From Lachnospiraceae bacterium (GTDB taxonomy: Bacteria > Bacillota > Clostridia > Lachnospirales > Lachnospiraceae): DNA of 64,000 bases. Position 1 is the first letter of the stretch, and every line of letters starts with the position of its first letter. Under the pieces are notes generated by a model. It saw nothing but the letters and a program-made list of their open reading frames with translations, did no database searches and was not told the origin of the DNA. A program made the position numbers and the translations under genes. Below are positions 51,234 to 59,609 of the stretch, in pieces. The stretch covers positions 42,005 to 106,004 of the forward strand of contig JAKSRR010000008.1 in assembly GCA_024403455.1 (NCBI GenBank). Reading direction: 5' to 3'.

Positions 51234-51260
51234 TTTTTTATCTCCTTTAACAGATGAGCG

Positions 51261-52571
51261 CTATTCATTCGCCGGATTCTCGTTTGTTTCTTCATCTTCG
51301 CCAGTGGACACCTCTTCCACTGGCTCCGGTAATCGCATTCGGACCACAGCGATACGATTGTGGTCAAGTTCTTCTACCTTGAGCCATGTGCCATCTTCCA
51401 GCGTAACCTCTTCTCCTTGGGTGGGTAGTCTATCATCAATCGAATCAATGATAATTCCTCCAATAGAATCATAATTTTCACTAGCCAGTTCTATATGCAG
51501 TTCATCGTTGATATCATCTAGTTTCATACTGCCTTCGATGATATACTCTCGTTCCCCAACTTCCTGCAGATTTTTCTTTTCGTCCTCATCATATTCATCT
51601 CTGATTTCACCGACGATTTCCTCTAAAAGGTCTTCCATCGTAATCATACCCTCTGCCGTACCGTACTCATTTAATACGATGGTGAGTGGTTCTGACTTTT
51701 CTCGCATCTCTGTCAGCAGCTCGTTCACCTTTTTGTATTCCATGGTCAGATACACATCTCGCATGATGCTGCGGATGGTGAAGGTTTCTCGATTCTCTAC
51801 AAAGGCAAAGTCTTTAATATTTACTGCACCAATAATGTTGTCATTGTTCTCTTCATAAATCGGGATTCTTGAATATCTGTTTTCCTCAAATAAAGTTCTA
51901 AGTTCTTCGTAAGAAGCATCCACATCTGCTGCCACAATATTGAGTCGCGGGATCATAATATCTTTAGCAACACGATCCGAAAAATCAAAAACATTATGTA
52001 TAATCTCTTTTTCCTCGGATTCAATTACACCTTCTTCGTGACCAACTTCCACATAATTCAAAATTTCGGTTTCTGTGATTCCCGTAAATTTATCATTGGG
52101 ATTAATTCGCATCATACGAAGAATGCCATTAGAAATCTTATCTATCACAAATACAATGGGGGTTAGAATAATCATAAGGAACCGAATGATCGGTGCCGAA
52201 TGCATGGATAGTTTTACGTTATTTAACTTCGCATAGGTTTTCGGCGTAATCTCGCCAAACAAAAGAACAAATAACGTTAATACACCAGTCGCAACACCAA
52301 CCCAAACAGAGCCAAATAAACGAGTGGCTAAAAGAGTTGTTAACGCAGATGCCGCAATATTCACAATATTGTTGCCAATTAAAATTGTAGAAAGCATCTT
52401 ACTGTAGCTTTGCAGAATTTTATCGACGAGTCTTGCGCGTCTGTTTCCTTCTTCTGCCATAGATTGAATTTTTACTTTATTAACCGTGGATAAAGCAGTC
52501 TCCGCTGACGAGAAAAATGCGGATAGACATAACAGAATAATTAATATGATAATTTGAAAAATATCATGCAT
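51261..52571 (-). CDS. CNNM/CorC (HlyC) family transporter with CBS domains
   Basis: A 436-residue membrane protein. The DUF21/CNNM membrane domain (about 1-180) opens with LLCLSAFFSSAETALSTVNK. Two CBS domains follow (DIMIPRLNIVAADVDASYEEL and PLTIVLNEYGTAEGMITMEDLLEEIVGEI) and then a CorC_HlyC domain (YDSIGGIIIDSI to LEELDHNRIAVVRM). Relatives export or regulate magnesium. The ATG at 52571 has an AAAGGGA site 6 nt upstream and aligns with the usual start; a TTG at 52667, with AGGAG upstream, would add 32 residues and remains possible. Confidence 0.9.
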   Translation of the reverse strand: MHDIFQIIILIILLCLSAFFSSAETALSTVNKVKIQSMAEEGNRRARLVDKILQSYSKMLSTILIGNNIVNIAASALTTLLATRLFGSVWVGVATGVLTLFVLLFGEITPKTYAKLNNVKLSMHSAPIIRFLMIILTPIVFVIDKISNGILRMMRINPNDKFTGITETEILNYVEVGHEEGVIESEEKEIIHNVFDFSDRVAKDIMIPRLNIVAADVDASYEELRTLFEENRYSRIPIYEENNDNIIGAVNIKDFAFVENRETFTIRSIMRDVYLTMEYKKVNELLTEMREKSEPLTIVLNEYGTAEGMITMEDLLEEIVGEIRDEYDEDEKKNLQEVGEREYIIEGSMKLDDINDELHIELASENYDSIGGIIIDSIDDRLPTQGEEVTLEDGTWLKVEELDHNRIAVVRMRLPEPVEEVSTGEDEETNENPANE

Positions 52572-52708
52572 AGGTAATCCCTTTGATGTGGTGACAGCAT
52601 TGGCAGACACAGTAGCATCAAAGATTTCGAACATAGATAAATTACCGAGTGGAACTGGAACAGTCAATTTTTTGAACTCCTAACTTTTTTTCTAAATATA
52701 ATGATTCT

Positions 52709-53446
52709 CTAACGATTCTGACGAACGATTTCGTAGGCAAGCACCCCTGCTGCTACGGAAGCATTTAAGGAATCAATCTTCCCCTTCATAGGAATAGAGG
52801 CTAAGTAGTCACACTTTTCTTTTACCAAACGACTAACGCCTTCCCCTTCCGCACCGATAACAAGTCCGATGCTTCCCTTTAAATCGAGGTCATACATAGT
52901 GGTTCCATTCATATCTGCACAAACAAACCACATACCTTCTTCCTTCAACTTATCAATGGTCTGTCCAAGGTTAGTTACCTTTGCAACCTTCAGATAATTC
53001 AATGCACCTGCAGAAGTTCTGGCAACCGTCGCTGTCAATCCTACTGCACGGTTCTTAGGGATAACAACTCCATGGGCTCCTGCCTGATGCGCCGTACGGA
53101 TAATCGCACCTAAATTGTGCGGATCCTCAATGCCATCTAAAAGGAACAAAAATGGCTTTTCATTCTTGTCTCTGGCATCCTGCAAAAGTTCCTCTAATTC
53201 CGCATAATCATATGCTGCGATATAGGCAATGACACCTTGATGCTTTCCTGTTTCTGACAGCTGATCGAGGCGTTCCTTATTTACAAACTTTACAAGACAT
53301 CCCGCTTTCTTGGCTTCTCTTTTAATACTATTGATGGGGCCATCCTGACAGCCATCCAAAATAAAAATTTTATCAACCGTCTTTCCACTGCGGAAAGCTT
53401 CCATCACCGCGTTGCGGCCTTCAATTGTGGTTTCTGTATATCCCAT
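52709..53446 (-). CDS. rlmB: 23S rRNA (guanosine-2251-2'-O)-methyltransferase
   Basis: A 245-residue SpoU-family enzyme with a trefoil knot. The N-terminal substrate-binding part starts IEGRNAVMEAF. SpoU motifs are LDGIEDPHNLGAIIRTAHQAG, LVIGAEGEGVSRLV and IPMKGKIDSLNASVAAGV. The ATG at 53446 is preceded by AAGGA at 7 nt; an ATG at 53464 overlapping the mrnC stop lacks a site. Target position is by family, as related TrmH-type enzymes look similar. Confidence 0.92.
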   Translation of the reverse strand: MGYTETTIEGRNAVMEAFRSGKTVDKIFILDGCQDGPINSIKREAKKAGCLVKFVNKERLDQLSETGKHQGVIAYIAAYDYAELEELLQDARDKNEKPFLFLLDGIEDPHNLGAIIRTAHQAGAHGVVIPKNRAVGLTATVARTSAGALNYLKVAKVTNLGQTIDKLKEEGMWFVCADMNGTTMYDLDLKGSIGLVIGAEGEGVSRLVKEKCDYLASIPMKGKIDSLNASVAAGVLAYEIVRQNR

Positions 53447-53456
53447 ATTCGTTTCC

Positions 53457-53879
53457 TTACTCATGGTTTGATGACTGATAATCCGCTTCAATGGTATCAA
53501 TCCCAATCTGCATCAGCTCTGTCATCCGCTTGGTATCCTGCTTTAAGTAGAGGTACCCAATAAGCGCCTCAAATCCTGTCGCTCTTCTGTACTCTGCCAT
53601 ATCAGCATTCTTGGGCATCGTGTGGCTCTTTGCATTTCTTCCCCGCTTAAATACTGCCAGTTCTTCTTCCGTCAGCATCGGTTCTAAAACTTCCATAATA
53701 CGGGACTGTGCTGCTGCCTTAACATAGTGGGTAGCCTTTTTATGAAGCTTCTGCACCGGCTCATTATGCTTTTCAACTAGCATTGCCCGCACAAATAGTT
53801 CATAGGTTCCGTCTCCCAGGTATGCCAGCACTAACGGAGAGTAGGTTGCCAGCTGCTTACTCGTTAAACCAGTTTCCAT
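53457..53879 (-). CDS. mrnC: Mini-ribonuclease III
   Basis: A 140-residue protein with the RNase III catalytic fold but no double-stranded RNA-binding domain. LAYLGDGTYELFVRAML contains the catalytic Asp, and FEALIGYLYL the conserved Glu. Mini-III matures 23S rRNA ends. The gene overlaps cysS by 16 nt and rlmB follows, the usual cysS-mrnC-rlmB order of Firmicutes. Confidence 0.95.
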   Translation of the reverse strand: METGLTSKQLATYSPLVLAYLGDGTYELFVRAMLVEKHNEPVQKLHKKATHYVKAAAQSRIMEVLEPMLTEEELAVFKRGRNAKSHTMPKNADMAEYRRATGFEALIGYLYLKQDTKRMTELMQIGIDTIEADYQSSNHE

Positions 53880-55267
53880 ACAACCCCTTCTCTGGTATCC
53901 TTAATCTCTACACCTTTTGCTAAAAGCTCATCACGAATAGCATCTGCCTTTGCAAAATCTTTTGCCTTCTTTGCTTCTTTACGTTCTTCAATCTTTGCCT
54001 CAACAAATGCGGTAAGCTCTGCATCTGCTACCTTCTCTTCGGGAAGCTTTGCATTTAATAAATCCAGGCCTAATACTTCATCGAAGGATGCAATCAGTGC
54101 TCTCTTGGTAGTTCCATTCACATCGGCCTTCACCACATCATAAAGAATCGTAATCGCCATAGAAGTATTAACATCATCGGTAAGGGCAGCTACAAACTTT
54201 TCTTTATAGGAATCAAATGCAGCCTGATCAAGACTACCCTCTTCCTTAATCTCTTTAATCTTCGCAGCTAATTTATTATATGCACCGGAAACCTGGTCTA
54301 AAACTTCAAAGGAAAACTCTAATGGCTTACGATAGTGGCTCTGCAGGCAGAACATTCTATAAGCGAGTGGATTGTATCCTTTCTCCTTGAGAAGCGAAAC
54401 GGTCAAGAAGTCTCCCTTACTCTTACTCATCTTACCATTCTTATCTACCAGGTGGTGTACATGGAACCAGTAGTTGCACCACTTATGGCCAATATAGGAT
54501 TCACTCTGTGCAATCTCATTGGTATGATGCGGGAAAATATTATCCACACCACCACAGTGAATATCCATATACTCGCCTAAATGCTTCATAGAAATGCAGG
54601 AGCACTCAATATGCCAGCCAGGATATCCATTCCCCCAAGGGCTGTCCCATTTTAATTCCTGATCGTCAAACTTACTCTTTGTGAACCAAAGCACGAAGTC
54701 AGACTTATTCTTCTTATTCGTATCCTCTGTTACGTCATCACGAACACCTGTCATCAGTTCCTTTTCTGTCTGTGATGAGAACACATAATAATCTTTTAAT
54801 TTACTGGTATCAAAATAAATGTTGCCACCTGCCGCATAGGCATAATCCTTTTCGAGTAGCACCTCAATCATATGAATAAACTCAGGAATACAGTTGGTTG
54901 CTGGCTCAACAACATCGGGACGCTTAATATTTAAATCCTTGCAATCTGCAAAGAATGCATCGGTGTAAAACTGTGCGATTTCCATAACCGTCTTGTGTTC
55001 ACGCTTCGCACCCTTTAACATCTTATCCTCTCCCGTATCTGCATCAGAAGATAAGTGTCCAACGTCAGTGATATTCATAACACGCTTCACATCATATCCG
55101 GCATAGCGAAGAGTCTTCTCCAACACGTCTTCCATGATATAACTACGAAGATTTCCGATATGTGCAAAATGATAAACCGTAGGACCGCAGGTATACATTG
55201 CTACCTTGCCCTTCTCATTTTCTTTAAAAGTTTCTACCCTTCTAGATAAGGTATTATAAATCTGCAT
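53864..55267 (-). CDS. cysS: Cysteinyl-tRNA synthetase
   Basis: A 467-residue class I synthetase that charges tRNA-Cys. The nucleotide-binding HIGH-type motif is FAHIGNLRS near residue 37, the zinc ligands include CTCGPTVY and GWHIECS, and the KMSKSKGD signature is near residue 270. The ATG at 55267 has AGAGG 6-7 nt upstream; the frame extends 12 codons further without support. No T-box leader was found in the 87 nt upstream, in keeping with internal operon position. Confidence 0.96.
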   Translation of the reverse strand: MQIYNTLSRRVETFKENEKGKVAMYTCGPTVYHFAHIGNLRSYIMEDVLEKTLRYAGYDVKRVMNITDVGHLSSDADTGEDKMLKGAKREHKTVMEIAQFYTDAFFADCKDLNIKRPDVVEPATNCIPEFIHMIEVLLEKDYAYAAGGNIYFDTSKLKDYYVFSSQTEKELMTGVRDDVTEDTNKKNKSDFVLWFTKSKFDDQELKWDSPWGNGYPGWHIECSCISMKHLGEYMDIHCGGVDNIFPHHTNEIAQSESYIGHKWCNYWFHVHHLVDKNGKMSKSKGDFLTVSLLKEKGYNPLAYRMFCLQSHYRKPLEFSFEVLDQVSGAYNKLAAKIKEIKEEGSLDQAAFDSYKEKFVAALTDDVNTSMAITILYDVVKADVNGTTKRALIASFDEVLGLDLLNAKLPEEKVADAELTAFVEAKIEERKEAKKAKDFAKADAIRDELLAKGVEIKDTREGVVWKLV

Positions 55268-55354
55268 TGTTTTCCTCTTTCCTAGGCTTTCGCCCATTAC
55301 CATGGTATGTAAATCACCTTTCTATTTTACACCATTTATTATTTTTTATAAATC

Positions 55355-55888
55355 TTATCCTTTGGAACACCCACTACACCCATTACACCCTGTGGCAGCA
55401 TAACTCATGCCATCCATAGGAGAAGACAATAGACAAACCGCCTGGGCTGCAATTCCTTCTTCTCTACCCGTAAAGCCAAGCCTTTCTTCTGTAGTCGCTT
55501 TCACATTCACTTGATTAAGATTTAATGATAATGCCTCTGCGATATTCTGTCGCATTTCCTCAATATACGGTCTGAGTTTGGGACGCTGTGCAATGACCGT
55601 CGCATCTACATTTTCAATCCAGTACCCTTCCTTCATCACCAGCGCATTTACCTCTTTTAACAGCATCATACTATCTGCACCCTTGTAGGCATCATCCGTA
55701 TCTGGAAAATGAAGTCCAATATCGCCTAATGCTGCTGCACCAAGTAGTGCATCCATAATAGCATGCAACAGTACGTCCGCATCAGAATGACCCAGCAATC
55801 CCTTTTCGTGAGGAATCTTTACCCCACCAAGAATTAAGTCTCTCTCTGTAACCAATTTATGTACATCATAACCTGAACCAATTCGCAT
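55355..55888 (-). CDS. ispF: 2-C-methyl-D-erythritol 2,4-cyclodiphosphate synthase with Cys-rich tail
   Basis: A 177-residue enzyme of the MEP isoprenoid pathway. Family motifs are [11 protein letters not shown] with zinc ligands Asp and His, [29 protein letters not shown], and [24 protein letters not shown]. The last 20 residues are extra, ending in the unusual [10 protein letters not shown] with three Cys. The start at 55888 has AGAGG upstream. It lies between a hypothetical gene and cysS in one operon. Confidence 0.94.
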   Translation of the reverse strand: MRIGSGYDVHKLVTERDLILGGVKIPHEKGLLGHSDADVLLHAIMDALLGAAALGDIGLHFPDTDDAYKGADSMMLLKEVNALVMKEGYWIENVDATVIAQRPKLRPYIEEMRQNIAEALSLNLNQVNVKATTEERLGFTGREEGIAAQAVCLLSSPMDGMSYAATGCNGCSGCSKG

Positions 55889-55907
55889 GTTTTCATCCTC
55901 TTTATCT

Positions 55908-56588
55908 TTATAACTCAATCGGCTTATCGCCGTGCAGAATTACGCCTGTGTTGACACCAGCCTCTGCAATATGTCCGCGTCTATCATACTGGGTAAGAAG
56001 TGTCGTATTTCTCGCGGGAAGCACTGTGCCACCTCTAGTCAACACATCCACAACACCCTCGGTATTCCCAGCTTTAATATACTCCTTGATTCTCTCTTCA
56101 TCCGTCTTTTTGATAGTGGCCGCTTTTACGTTATCAGAAACAGAATCTGCTGTTATCTCTTCTCCAGAAGCTAGATCCTTTGTCTCTTTCTCATCTTCCT
56201 TCCCATACCAAATAAAAGAAAAAATCTTTCCAAAGAAGTTCTTGATCCCTGTGGCAACTCTCGAAAATACAGAAGGATCCTTGTCTTCTTTCTCCCGTGG
56301 TTGTGCTATCGGTTCTTCTTTCTTTAATAGTGCTTTTGCTTCTCTGCTGGGGGTATAAGTGACTTTTTCTTTGGAAAAGGTTGTATTTGTCACGCCACCA
56401 CTTCTAGACGGCGTCTTGGTACGAGGTGTGTTTTTCCCTTGGGCCGCTCCTCGTTCCCAAACTACTCCCTTATCCTCATCTCCTAGCAAAAACTTAGGTA
56501 CATTTTCGCTGGTAGACTTCACCTTGGAAATGTCCGACTTATACGACTCCGGAATATGATTTTGTGGTTCTCTGATACCTTGAATCAT
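55908..56588 (-). CDS. Hypothetical protein, Lachnospiraceae-type
   Basis: A 226-residue soluble protein I cannot assign. A charged, low-complexity N-terminal half (rich in Lys, Glu, Ser and Thr) ends in a short aromatic amphipathic stretch, [15 protein letters not shown], about residue 115, which might touch the membrane. The C-terminal 70 residues look folded and conserved-like: [22 protein letters not shown], then [17 protein letters not shown]. It is the first gene of the ispF-cysS-mrnC-rlmB transcript, after the terminator at 56621-56653. Confidence 0.7.
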   Translation of the reverse strand: MIQGIREPQNHIPESYKSDISKVKSTSENVPKFLLGDEDKGVVWERGAAQGKNTPRTKTPSRSGGVTNTTFSKEKVTYTPSREAKALLKKEEPIAQPREKEDKDPSVFSRVATGIKNFFGKIFSFIWYGKEDEKETKDLASGEEITADSVSDNVKAATIKKTDEERIKEYIKAGNTEGVVDVLTRGGTVLPARNTTLLTQYDRRGHIAEAGVNTGVILHGDKPIEL

Positions 56589-56620
56589 GTCCTTATTTTA
56601 CCACGGATAAATAGGTCTTC

Positions 56621-56653
56621 AAAATAAAAGAGCACTTCCTTCGAAGTGCTCTT
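56621..56653 (-). terminator. Intrinsic terminator after the zinc-ribbon gene
   Basis: AAGAGCACTTC and GAAGTGCTCTT form an 11-bp stem with a CTTC loop. On the minus strand TTTTATTTT follows. It lies about 12 nt after the zinc-ribbon stop and separates it from the ispF operon. Confidence 0.9.
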
Positions 56654-56664
56654 CTAAGTCATCT

Positions 56665-58620
56665 TTAGAATCCTCTATTAAATCCGTTTGGCTGCGGTGC
56701 TGCTCCTGTCGGAGGCGCCTGCATTCCAAATGCCGGATTAAACTGCGGAGCCATTGGCGCAGAACCACCAAGCATGGGGTTCGGTGCATAAGACGGATTC
56801 ATCGGTCTTGCACCACCAAGCATAGGATTCGGTGCATATCCACCTGCTGCATAGGCACTGCCAGGAAATACCGGTGCAAATGCCACGTCCGGCTTCTTCG
56901 GCTGATTCAAGCTAGGTGAATCAAAAATCGGCGCTGCAGGTGCTGCTGGTGCCTGACCAAATGCTGGAGGCAACGGTGCAGTGAGCTGCACAGGTGCTGC
57001 TGGATTAAAGGGCGCCGGTGCAGGTGCAACCATCTGCGGTGCTTGTGGAAGAGGCGGTGGTGCGATGGGACGCACGGGAGCAGCCATTCCACCACCTGGC
57101 GTATCCATAGGTGTAGGTGCACTCGGTGTAGGAACCGAAACTGACGGGGTACTTACTGGTACGCGATTGGTAAATGCTGATACCATAGGCGCACTCGGTG
57201 CTGCGGGTGCTGCAGAAAAGCTGGTTGCCGCAGGCATAGGAGCTACAGAAATTGGTGCAGTAGGTACACGATTTGCAAAACCACCATTTAAAGCTGGTGA
57301 GTCAAAAATTGGAGCTGCAGGTGCGGAAGGTGCAGTAGGCACACTATTTGCAAAGCCTCCGTTCAGAGCCGGTGAATCGAAAATCGGGGCTGCAGGTGCG
57401 GAAGGTGCAGTAGGCACACTATTTGCAAAGCCTCCGTTCAGAGCCGGTGAATCGAAAATCGGCGCTGCGGGTGCAGAAGGTGCGGTGGGCACGCTGTTTG
57501 CAAAGCCTCCATTGAGAGCCGGTGAATCAAAGATCGGTTCTGCCGGTGCTACTGGCGTTGAAGCCACAGGCACACTATTTGCAATACTATTATTCAAGGA
57601 TGGCGAATCAAATACAGGGGCTGCAGGAACCGGTGCAACAGGTGCAGCTACAGAGACGCTCGCTGCAGGAGCACTAACACTAGCTGCTGCTGTATTTAAC
57701 AGTGGTGAATCAAACTGAGGTTCTTCCTTTGCCACAGAAATAACACCACCAGGAATCGATGCCGCGGGTGCTGCAGATGCCGCCGGTGTGGCCGGCTTTA
57801 CATAGTTCGGATCATAAGCAGGCAAATTCGCAGATGACGAAGGTGCTCTGTATGCAAACTTTGACTTGAATTTCGGTTTCTCATAAGTAGCATATGCTGG
57901 CGCACTTGCACTTTCAGATACTGCCGCTGTACTTTCTACAGGCGTTTCTGTAGGAGTATCAAAGATAGAAGCAGACTCCTGTACTGGAGATTCAGAAACT
58001 GATTCAAATATAGAAGCAGGTTCCTGTACCGGAGATTCAGAAACTGATTCAAATATAGAAGCAGGCTCCTCTGCTGGTGCAGCTGGAATCGTGTCAAAAA
58101 TACTGCTTTCCTTCACTGGTTCAGCCTCTGCTACTGGTTCCACCGGCATCACTGGCTTTCCAACCTCTCTAAAGGAAGTACCGCCTACTGTCACGCTTTC
58201 AGAAACAGTAAAGGCAGGTGCCGCTGCAGGTGCAGGCGCTACTGGAGCTGCCGGCATGGGAGCTGCAGAAATAACACTTCCTCCAAGTGGCACACTTTCC
58301 ATCTTGGGAACTGCGGGAGCGACAGGAACTGCAGGCATCACTGGCATAGCCGGCGCTTCTTCCTGCTTCTGAGCATTCAGCATCGGAGAATCAAAAGTCA
58401 CCTCCGGTACAGGCTGGGAAGCAGACAGGAAATCAAGCTGCACAGATGCACTCGATGTCTTGCTGTTGTTATATACAGAACCAAGGGCAATGGCACCAGA
58501 GTCACCACCCTTCTTTTTCATTTCTTTAATATGTTTGCGAACATCCTCCCCACAACCTGGGCATTTCTTAGCTGACTCATCAATCAGCCTTCTGCACACG
58601 GGGCATTCAAACATTGCCAT
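56665..58620 (-). CDS. Zinc-ribbon protein with long Pro/Ala-rich repeat region
   Basis: A 651-residue protein of unknown function. The first 45 residues form a zinc ribbon (FECPVCRRLI and KKCPGCGED) followed by a basic helix (KHIKEMKKKGG). The rest is low complexity and rich in Ala, Pro, Val and Ser, with no membrane segment or signal. It includes short acidic repeats (SIFESVSESPVQE) and a recurring IFDSPALN/FDSPLLN motif seen about a dozen times, partly in perfect 25-residue tandem copies. The end is Gly/Met/Asn-rich (YAPNPMLGG repeated). FDSP-type motifs might be linear binding or phosphorylation sites. Confidence 0.75.
   Translation of the reverse strand: MAMFECPVCRRLIDESAKKCPGCGEDVRKHIKEMKKKGGDSGAIALGSVYNNSKTSSASVQLDFLSASQPVPEVTFDSPMLNAQKQEEAPAMPVMPAVPVAPAVPKMESVPLGGSVISAAPMPAAPVAPAPAAAPAFTVSESVTVGGTSFREVGKPVMPVEPVAEAEPVKESSIFDTIPAAPAEEPASIFESVSESPVQEPASIFESVSESPVQESASIFDTPTETPVESTAAVSESASAPAYATYEKPKFKSKFAYRAPSSSANLPAYDPNYVKPATPAASAAPAASIPGGVISVAKEEPQFDSPLLNTAAASVSAPAASVSVAAPVAPVPAAPVFDSPSLNNSIANSVPVASTPVAPAEPIFDSPALNGGFANSVPTAPSAPAAPIFDSPALNGGFANSVPTAPSAPAAPIFDSPALNGGFANSVPTAPSAPAAPIFDSPALNGGFANRVPTAPISVAPMPAATSFSAAPAAPSAPMVSAFTNRVPVSTPSVSVPTPSAPTPMDTPGGGMAAPVRPIAPPPLPQAPQMVAPAPAPFNPAAPVQLTAPLPPAFGQAPAAPAAPIFDSPSLNQPKKPDVAFAPVFPGSAYAAGGYAPNPMLGGARPMNPSYAPNPMLGGSAPMAPQFNPAFGMQAPPTGAAPQPNGFNRGF
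57254..57560. repeat. 75-bp tandem repeats inside the zinc-ribbon gene
   Basis: Full units at 57296-57370, 57371-57445 and 57446-57520 are flanked by partial copies. Units 1 and 2 differ at only a few bases, unit 3 at more. Each encodes 25 residues including IFDSPALNGGFANSVP. Recent amplification is likely. Confidence 0.9.
57959..58075. repeat. 45-bp tandem repeats inside the zinc-ribbon gene
   Basis: Two nearly identical 45-bp units (57986-58030 and 58031-58075) follow a partial one. They encode 15-residue acidic repeats (SIFESVSESPVQEPA). Confidence 0.85.
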
Positions 58621-58787
58621 GACGTAACCTCCGTCCCAATTTCATGTTAAAAGTGTACGAAAACTACACTCTATACAGAGCAATTTTACAATATTTATGG
58701 CATTTTTGTCCACGTTTTTCCAGACAGCATGCCTTTTTTTGTATAATATTAACAAATTCAAAATACCATTTTTTCCACAGTTCGAAG

Positions 58788-59609
58788 TTATGTCGCCCTA
58801 ATGGTTTGTATCATCTTCAGCACTCGCATATTCTCTTTCACATCGTGTACTCGAAAGAAATCACAGCCATTTTCGTACCCATAAACTGTTGTTGCCAAAG
58901 TACCCTCTACTCGTTCATTCACCGGAAGTCCTAGGGCATTTCCTATCATGGATTTTCGGGAAGTGCCAAGAAGAATCGGGTATCCTAATCGTTCTAGCGC
59001 ACCAACATGCTTCATCACCAGCAGATTCTGGGTATAATCCTTTGCAAATCCGACGCCAGGATCAACCATAATCCTCTCCGCTGAAATACCTGCTGTCAGC
59101 GCAGCATCTACCATATTTTGCAAATCCGCAAGCACATCTTCCATGAAATTACCATAAACTGCTTCTTTTCGATTGTGCATAAGGCAAATTGCTGCCCCCG
59201 CCTTGGCAACTACAGAAAGAATCTCCTGATCATAGGTTCCACCCCATATATCATTAATGAGATGTGCGCCTGCCTGAAGGCCTGCCGATGCAACTTTTGA
59301 CTTATAGGTATCCAATGATATAGCCACATCAAAACGTTTTTGAATCTCTTCAATCACCGGACATACCCGCTGTATCTCTTCTTCATCAGAAATCTGTGTG
59401 TATCCCGGTCTTGTGGATTCACCGCCCACATCAATAATGGATGCCCCTTCCGCAATCATTCTCTCCGTATGACGAAGCGCTTCCTCCAACGAAAAATGTG
59501 CGCCCCCATCCGAGAAGGAGTCGGGCGTCACATTTAATATCCCCATAACATAGGGGCCATCTTCTTTTGTAAATAATTTATTGCCAATCTGCATGGTTCT
59601 GTTCTGCAC
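58788..59609 (-). CDS. folP: Dihydropteroate synthase
   Basis: A 273-residue folate-pathway enzyme that joins p-aminobenzoate to the pterin. Motifs are MGILNVTPDSFSDGG (21-35), ASIIDVGGESTRPGY, SLDTYKSKV, INDIWGG, DPGVGFAKDYTQN and LLGTSRKSMIG, and the terminal RVHDVKENM. All substrate residues look intact. The GTG at 59609 overlaps the preceding gene by 32 nt and has GGAGGAG about 12 nt upstream; an ATG at 59594 is an alternative. No other folate gene is next to it. Confidence 0.95.
   Translation of the reverse strand: MQNRTMQIGNKLFTKEDGPYVMGILNVTPDSFSDGGAHFSLEEALRHTERMIAEGASIIDVGGESTRPGYTQISDEEEIQRVCPVIEEIQKRFDVAISLDTYKSKVASAGLQAGAHLINDIWGGTYDQEILSVVAKAGAAICLMHNRKEAVYGNFMEDVLADLQNMVDAALTAGISAERIMVDPGVGFAKDYTQNLLVMKHVGALERLGYPILLGTSRKSMIGNALGLPVNERVEGTLATTVYGYENGCDFFRVHDVKENMRVLKMIQTIRAT

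Noticed and set aside
55268-55354. T-box leader before cysS
   Set aside because: The gap is only 87 nt and has neither the T-box sequence nor an antiterminator hairpin.
56981-57718. 245-codon Gly/Ala-rich plus-strand frame opposite the zinc-ribbon gene
   Set aside because: It is the antisense of Ala/Pro-rich repeats, which keeps stop codons away; no start signal.
58680-58760. TATAAT-like sequence between folP and the zinc-ribbon gene
   Set aside because: It points along the plus strand where no gene follows, and no reliable promoter could be placed for the minus-strand gene.
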